DNA from: Paralvinella palmiformis
Taxonomy: Eukaryota; Annelida; Polychaeta; Terebellida; Alvinellidae
NCBI GenBank assembly: GCA_025642065.1
Contig: JAODUP010000182.1
Location: forward strand, 647,436-711,435
Length of the DNA stretch: 64,000 bases
Direction: 5' to 3'
Part shown: positions 59,020 to 64,000 of the stretch, one piece after another
Position numbering within the stretch: the stretch's first letter is position 1
How the letters are laid out: each line of letters begins with the position of its first letter
Notes under the pieces: model-generated
Databases searched by the model: none
What the model was told of the DNA's origin: nothing
What the model saw: only the letters and a program-made list of their open reading frames with translations
Position numbers and translations under genes: made by a program

Positions 59020-59352
59020 CATACGGTCAATTCAATTCCGGAATTAGAATTGAAATTGATTATATAAAACAAATTGCATTGGAATAAGAATTGAAGTTCC
59101 GACAAAAAAAGGTAGATCTACAAATTAATTTACCAATTAATTTTTTAATTCAGAAATATTTATTTCATGACAATCCTACTTGGAATATAAACTACCCGGA
59201 GTAGGTATTCCAAATAGGTACTCGGAGTAGGTACTCAGAGTACCTACTCATGGTAAAAAGTAGTAGATAAAAAAGAGTCGGTAAAAACGGAATTTGAATT
59301 GAATTGCAATTGATAAATTTACGTGGAATTTTAATTGACCAAATGGAATTAA
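59020..59352. mobile_element. MITE of the ATGGGGTCAA family, third copy
   Basis: Left end CATACGGTCAATTCAATTCC. The interior is shared with the 23307 and 38285 copies (CTACAAATTAATTTACCAAT, then GACAATCCTACTTGGAATAT and the GGTACTCGGAGTAGGTACTC dyad). Ends are mutated. Confidence 0.65.
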
Positions 59353-59357
59353 TTGGG

Positions 59358-59366
<9 letters not shown>

Positions 59367-59393
<27 letters not shown>

Positions 59394-60360
59394 TATATTT
59401 AATAAAGCGCCCTTACTAGCAGGAGTCATTCAAAGGCGATGTACAAATAATATGTAATATAATAATACCCCAAATAATATGTCTGTAAAAACCCTGTAAT
59501 GGTTTAAAAGATAATAATTATTTATCTGTGAAAGCGACCTTAAACAGGTGTGTTTTTAGAAGAGACTTAAAATTTCCAAGAGACGACGCATTTATAATAT
59601 TTGCCGGCAACTTATTCCACAAAGTGGGGGCTGCAACACTAAACGCACAATCACCATATGACTTGAACCGAGACACTGGCACCTGCAATAGTAAGTGACT
59701 GGATGACCTGAGTTTTTGGGATGACTTTGTAATGGAAATCAGTTCACACAGGTATTCTGGCGCCATATCATTAATATATTTATAAGTTATTAACAAAAAC
59801 TGAATGTCAGATAAAATACCATGAACAGACACTCTCTGTGAGCATTGTCCCAGATAGGATCAAAACCATTCAAGTACTTTACCTGACAGACCAAACATGT
59901 CTTTTAACCTAGAGAAAAGTACATTATGGTCAACTATCTCAAATTCAACAGATAGATCCAGAAGAACAAGTATTACTGGCTTACCTTGATCATTTGACAT
60001 CGTAATATCATGTTTCACCCTAATCAAGGCTGTTTCAGTGCTGTGACCACTTTTATAGGCAGACTGTAGTGATGCCTAAAGGTTATTATTGATTAAATAT
60101 TTGTTTAGATGGAAAGCAACTGCCTTTTCTATAACCTTAGATATAGATCGTGGGAAAACACCCAGAGATAATGATTTCTTAACTATTTTTGTAATTGGGT
60201 TTATCAGAACATCTAGACAATCTTTCACAAGCCATGTAGGCATAGGGTCAACTCCACAGAAAGTATTAGATGACTTTTTCAGCAACTGTCTGATATCAGT
60301 CTCTGTAAAAGGCTCAAATGTATCCATCATTGATATGCAGGAATCTTCTACCAATGGCTT
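59367..60360 (-). mobile_element. L2/CR1-like LINE, internally deleted copy with (ATT)n tail
   Basis: The minus strand runs from an RT N-terminal block CGVDPMPTWLVKDCLDVLIN through the first catalytic region (LLDLSVEFEIVDHNVL) to SVHGILSD. It then jumps to the C-terminal INDMAPEYLCELISITKSSQ and FSVAAPTLWNKLPANI, so the YxDD half of the RT is deleted. The 3' end is (ATT)n (59361-59392 on the plus strand as ATAATA). Same family as the fragment at 50967-51420. Confidence 0.8.
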
Positions 60361-60585
60361 ACCCTGTGATAAGGTGCTGGAATGGAACCCACTATGTATA
60401 TTTAATATTTTTTCAACTCATGGTTCGCGTTAATTCGCAATATATCAATGCTGGATTATTGTTCTATCAATAAGTACTTTTGTGTAACACAATATGTCTC
60501 CGATTTGATGAGTATTTTTCGATCCAAATAGCACATCCATTTGTTTATTAGAATTAGGCCATCTATGCCGACGCATTATCATTGA

Positions 60586-60600
60586 CGTGCGCATGCGCTA
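60586..60600. promoter_or_regulatory. Strong NRF1-like site
   Basis: TGCGCATGCGCT at 60588-60599, nearly identical to the NRF1 palindrome and preceded by TTGACG. No gene is recognised beside it. Confidence 0.3.
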
Positions 60601-61204
60601 TGAGCCTACTGCTAGACGATGCTATATGGAAAATGACTACAAATAAAACAAATCGTTGAAGATATCTCTGAATTGTCCTGATAAAATGATAGTATTACAA
60701 CTGCCTTGTCCATTTTCGATATTATTATAAATGGCCAAAGATGTGTATTGAAGAAACACCCACCGCCTATATATAAACTTTCACTACGAGTACGGCAATC
60801 CGCTTGTACTCGGGAAATGCTAACTACCACATAGAACTTCCAATTTAATCTATTTTGTTTACTAAATCAGTCTTCTTTGAATAGAAATATACTAAATATC
60901 ACCTTATCTTTCATTTTCCTTTACTGACTGTTGGAATCGTGGAGTATTATCACCGGCAATGATCATTAAAATATCTCTCGTACACACTGAAAAGGAACGG
61001 GGATCCAGACTCTGGGATTAATACGACCCGATTGTAGTAGTTCTGAATCCTGCCGACAGATGTCACTAGCTTAATTGGCAAGGTCTATTAGGGTCATTGA
61101 AGCGGGACACAGGGGACATTTAATGCAAAGTTGACCAGCTTAATTCACATAGCTACTTGTAATTGGTTAAGCTTTGAATGGCTTCATAATATCTGCTTTT
61201 GCGG

Positions 61205-61445
61205 GCATATCACTGTAATGTGGCGGTGCGGTGCGGTCGGGGTCGTCAACACCAGGTGGCTGTGGCCTATAGGCCACAGCCAGGGGTCTCTACCCCAAAC
61301 TTCAACAAGTTACAAGGTCGCGGGCTTGGTATGTAACGTTGCGGTGCGGGTCTCCGCATTCAATTGTGTTGCGGGGCGGAGCGGTTGTGGTCCTTCTTAA
61401 TCCGGGACGGGGCGGTTGCGGGTCAGAAATATCAGCCCGCGCAGA
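61205..61445. other. GC-rich patch with a 26-bp perfect palindrome
   Basis: Repeated GCGGTGCGG and GGGGCGG words in an AT-rich setting. 61257-61282 is a perfect palindrome whose half is TGGCTGTGGCCTA. Possibly the subterminal region of an unrecognised transposon. Confidence 0.4.
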
Positions 61446-61946
61446 AGCTTATTACGCACGTCATCAAGATATGAGCGTTTTGTTATGGCTTTGTTCGATT
61501 ATGTGCATAACGTCACCACTTTCGGCGTGGCAACACTGAGCATGCGTGCATATTCTGTTGTATAATTAATTAGTCGCATGTTGACCAGATTAGAGTGATC
61601 GGCATAAATACATACATATTGCAACTTTTCAACAGACAAAAACACGTTTTCTATGTACAACTTGACTAATATTGTCATTAAAAGTAATCGTCATTAGAAT
61701 CGTTCAAAAAAGAATCGCTTAAAGCTAGACAACGGACAGAGATGGATCGGGCAAATTCCGGAAATAAACAATGATAATATAGAACATCCTTCACATCTAG
61801 GTCGAGTTGGAGCGATTACAGAACCAAAATAAACTAACTATATAACGATTATATTGATAATGAGGGTAATTTTAATTTATTGTAAAGTAATCATGATCAC
61901 AATCATGATTACTACAAGCCATATAACCCAAATATAATGTGATGTG

Positions 61947-61948
<2 letters not shown>

Positions 61949-61992
<44 letters not shown>

Positions 61993-62022
61993 CTCATATA
62001 TATATATATATATATATATATT
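61949..62022. repeat. (ATT)n followed by (TA)n
   Basis: About 13 ATT units, a CACTCA spacer, then about 12 TA units. Confidence 0.9.
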
Positions 62023-62412
62023 AATTGTATTGATATCGCCAGTTCAATACAAATAAATGATATTTCAAGAAGTTAATCTACTAATCGAAGCGTGAATTGT
62101 TTTAAATCCACATCAGCTGTTTGTAAATCACTTTCTCCCAAATATCAGAGATTAAGACTGAATAATGATTATCAATTATCAAATTTTCATGTATCAATTA
62201 TCAGCTGTAACATCTTTATTTCACCTCAACTCATTGTTTATTTCGACCTCATAAGGTAAAATCGATTGCCGATACACATATAATATATTGTATCCGTAAA
62301 TTAACCTTATTTATAATTTTATAAGAAATTCTTTATTTCAGAATAATATTCAAATATCTAAAGACTCGCCTTAATGTTGATGTAATAGTCTGACATGACA
62401 TTGTAAGTAATC

Positions 62413-62415
62413 GGT

Positions 62416-62450
<35 letters not shown>

Positions 62451-62520
62451 TCTCTCGCTCTCTCTCTCTTTCTCTCGCTCTCGCTCTCCTCCACCCTCTC
62501 TCTCTCTCTTTCTCTCTCTA
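62413..62520. repeat. (TC)n microsatellite, interrupted
   Basis: TC runs with CG and CTTT interruptions. On the minus strand it is open as RERERE-type sequence, which is not a gene. Confidence 0.95.
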
Positions 62521-63420
62521 TCCTTTTCCTGGACCTAAATGTGAAGAAAGCATGCGCCGTACTGGCCATCGATTGGCCAACATATGCCCCCCCCCCAACG
62601 ATCTGTACAATCTATGCTAATGATATAAAGTAACCAAATCGTGGCCAATACTTTATTAAGTACCTCGTTGTCTCAACGTCATTTATAATACACTTCCTAC
62701 CTTCATGATGAGATTCTTCAGTATACATCGTCTGTTTTTCAGTACTTCTTTGTTAATGCTTACTTTGTTATTTGGATATTTACTCGTTGAGAATTCTCCA
62801 CATCTGAGAAACAGAAAGCACTCTTTTACATTACAAAATACGTTATGTGTAATGAATGTCAGTAAATGGTAAGTGATATTCTTATGTCATGTTTTACTAA
62901 GTCAGACTTCGGGATTCCGAATGGCCTAACTAGTACATTGGTAGTGTGGTGGGTCTTAGATCTAAATCTCTAGTACTTGGATTCAAATTCTACTCTAGCT
63001 GTTTCTGAAAGGTGGTACATTATTCGTGGTGTTAATGTAAAAGTATTCGTTTTATCGACACCAAAAATTGGTGTCCAGCATCAAATTCGAGAATTGTTCT
63101 AATTGTTGATCAGGTATTTCATAAACTACGACAATTCATCAATCAACGATTTTGTTATGTATATGTAAAAATATACGTTTGTCTTTGGACCCCCCCCCCA
63201 AAAAAAAGAAAAGAGACGACGCCTTGTTTCTGTTTCATGGCGAATCTTATTGGCGCAATCCGAATATAGAAACACTCTGTGAATCAGAATAGGTTCATAT
63301 CAGATCATAAAACTAAACTTATATAGATATTGTAACTTCATAAACATTCTCCGTTTCACCATTGTGCAGGTTTGTGTCTCATAGTTCTAATTGTATTATG
63401 TTGGATAAACACAGTTCACA
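62521..63420. other. Unclassified region with an old tRNA-like trace
   Basis: A SINE-like head (AATGGCCTAACTAGTACATT ... ACTTGGATTCAAATTCTAC) at about 62919-62997 is the only recognisable item, apart from C-runs. Confidence 0.4.
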
Positions 63421-63480
63421 TCTATATAAATAAAAGCGAATGCTTCTTGGTTTGTTTGTCTGTCTGGGTGTACGTAAAAC
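63421..63480 (+). mobile_element. Possible Helitron 5' terminus
   Basis: TCTATATAAATAAAAGCGAA followed by TTTGTTTGTCTGTCTG, preceded by A. Helitrons insert between A and T, and many animal families begin TC with exactly this TATATAAA...TTTGTCTGTCTG style. No matching 3' end (CTRR with hairpin) was found before the window edge. Confidence 0.3.
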
Positions 63481-64000
63481 TTCTGATAAAGCGTCTTAAA
63501 ATGGTGGTGAATGCGCTATTGTTTGGGACTATGATGTTCGCTCATTAAATTCCACTCTGTATTATTCTAAATAATTAGTTATATGACTCGAAATCCCAAG
63601 AAGTGATCTTTAAAATTCGCGGGAAGTGCAGCTTTTAATCTTGTAATATAATATAACTGTGGTTCTCTCTAAATTAAAATTTGTGTTCTGATGAAAACAT
63701 CTTCGAAAGTGTCAACAAACGCTCGCTATTTCGGGTTAATATAATACTATATATTTAATGTTTCATCTATTTTCGTCTGAAAAAGGAAGAATCTGGTACA
63801 CAAATCCAGAAACATCTTCTCTATACAAGAACCATCGTTTTCCACAGGCACTGATTGTTTGATCAGTTAGGATTACGAACACGATGGCTTTCATTTTTAT
63901 ATAGAAATCCATTTCATAGGATTCAATTTTACCAAAATGTGTAGGCTTTTCACACTATTGACTGATGATGAATTTTACGAAAGCTCGCGAAATATCGTAG

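Noticed and set aside
62333..62569. Minus-strand frame rich in Arg-Glu repeats
   Set aside because: Translation of the (TC)n microsatellite.

Overview
The window is AT-rich animal nuclear DNA with long introns, many microsatellites and minisatellites, and a dense layer of transposable elements. A tRNA-derived SINE family, non-LTR retrotransposons, P-superfamily, hAT-like and pogo-like DNA transposons and one solo LTR can be read directly. The gene content, an orthologue of the vertebrate LRRFIP1/LRRFIP2 pair with lineage-specific additions, together with the TE complement, fits a lophotrochozoan invertebrate, most likely a mollusc. That placement is inference.

Left two thirds (600-39553, minus strand): one gene of the LRRFIP (leucine-rich repeat flightless-interacting protein) family. 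The start exon is at 39473-39553. A 29.6-kb stretch follows before a 587-codon acidic exon (8144-9904), then the conserved basic-helix exon (7271-7357), two small exons and three coiled-coil exons. The 3' end lies beyond the left edge. All eight visible coding exons are multiples of three bounded by phase-0 introns, so any of them can be skipped or swapped without a frameshift. The promoter just right of 39553 carries YY1-like and NRF1-like motifs. A CpG-rich island at about 15.2-16.2 kb could be an internal promoter for an isoform starting in the acidic exon. The introns hold a pogo-like MITE, hAT-like MITEs with 8-bp target duplications, about ten SINEs (nine in gene orientation), a perfect 10 x 54-bp minisatellite and several other tandem arrays.

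From 40 kb to the right edge I find no confident host gene. One possible exon of a Ras-like GTPase lies at 46661-46774 (minus). The rest is repeats: a decayed P-superfamily transposon (40052-42600) with long TIRs, an exact 7-bp target duplication and recognisable transposase blocks; a GCATGC-rich foldback MITE (48222-48847); an endonuclease/RT LINE broken by another LINE fragment (49590-52262); and a four-layer nest (52564-56195) in which an L2/CR1-like LINE was hit by an LTR element (5-bp TSD), that LTR by a second P-like element (7-bp TSD), and that by a SINE (12-bp TSD). Further LINE and SINE copies, microsatellites and possible Helitron and Penelope-like termini follow.

The best candidates for something little described are the phase-0 modular LRRFIP gene with its acidic exon and possible myristoylated start, the two related P-superfamily elements, and the readable insertion stratigraphy. 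All calls are by eye; no similarity search was run.
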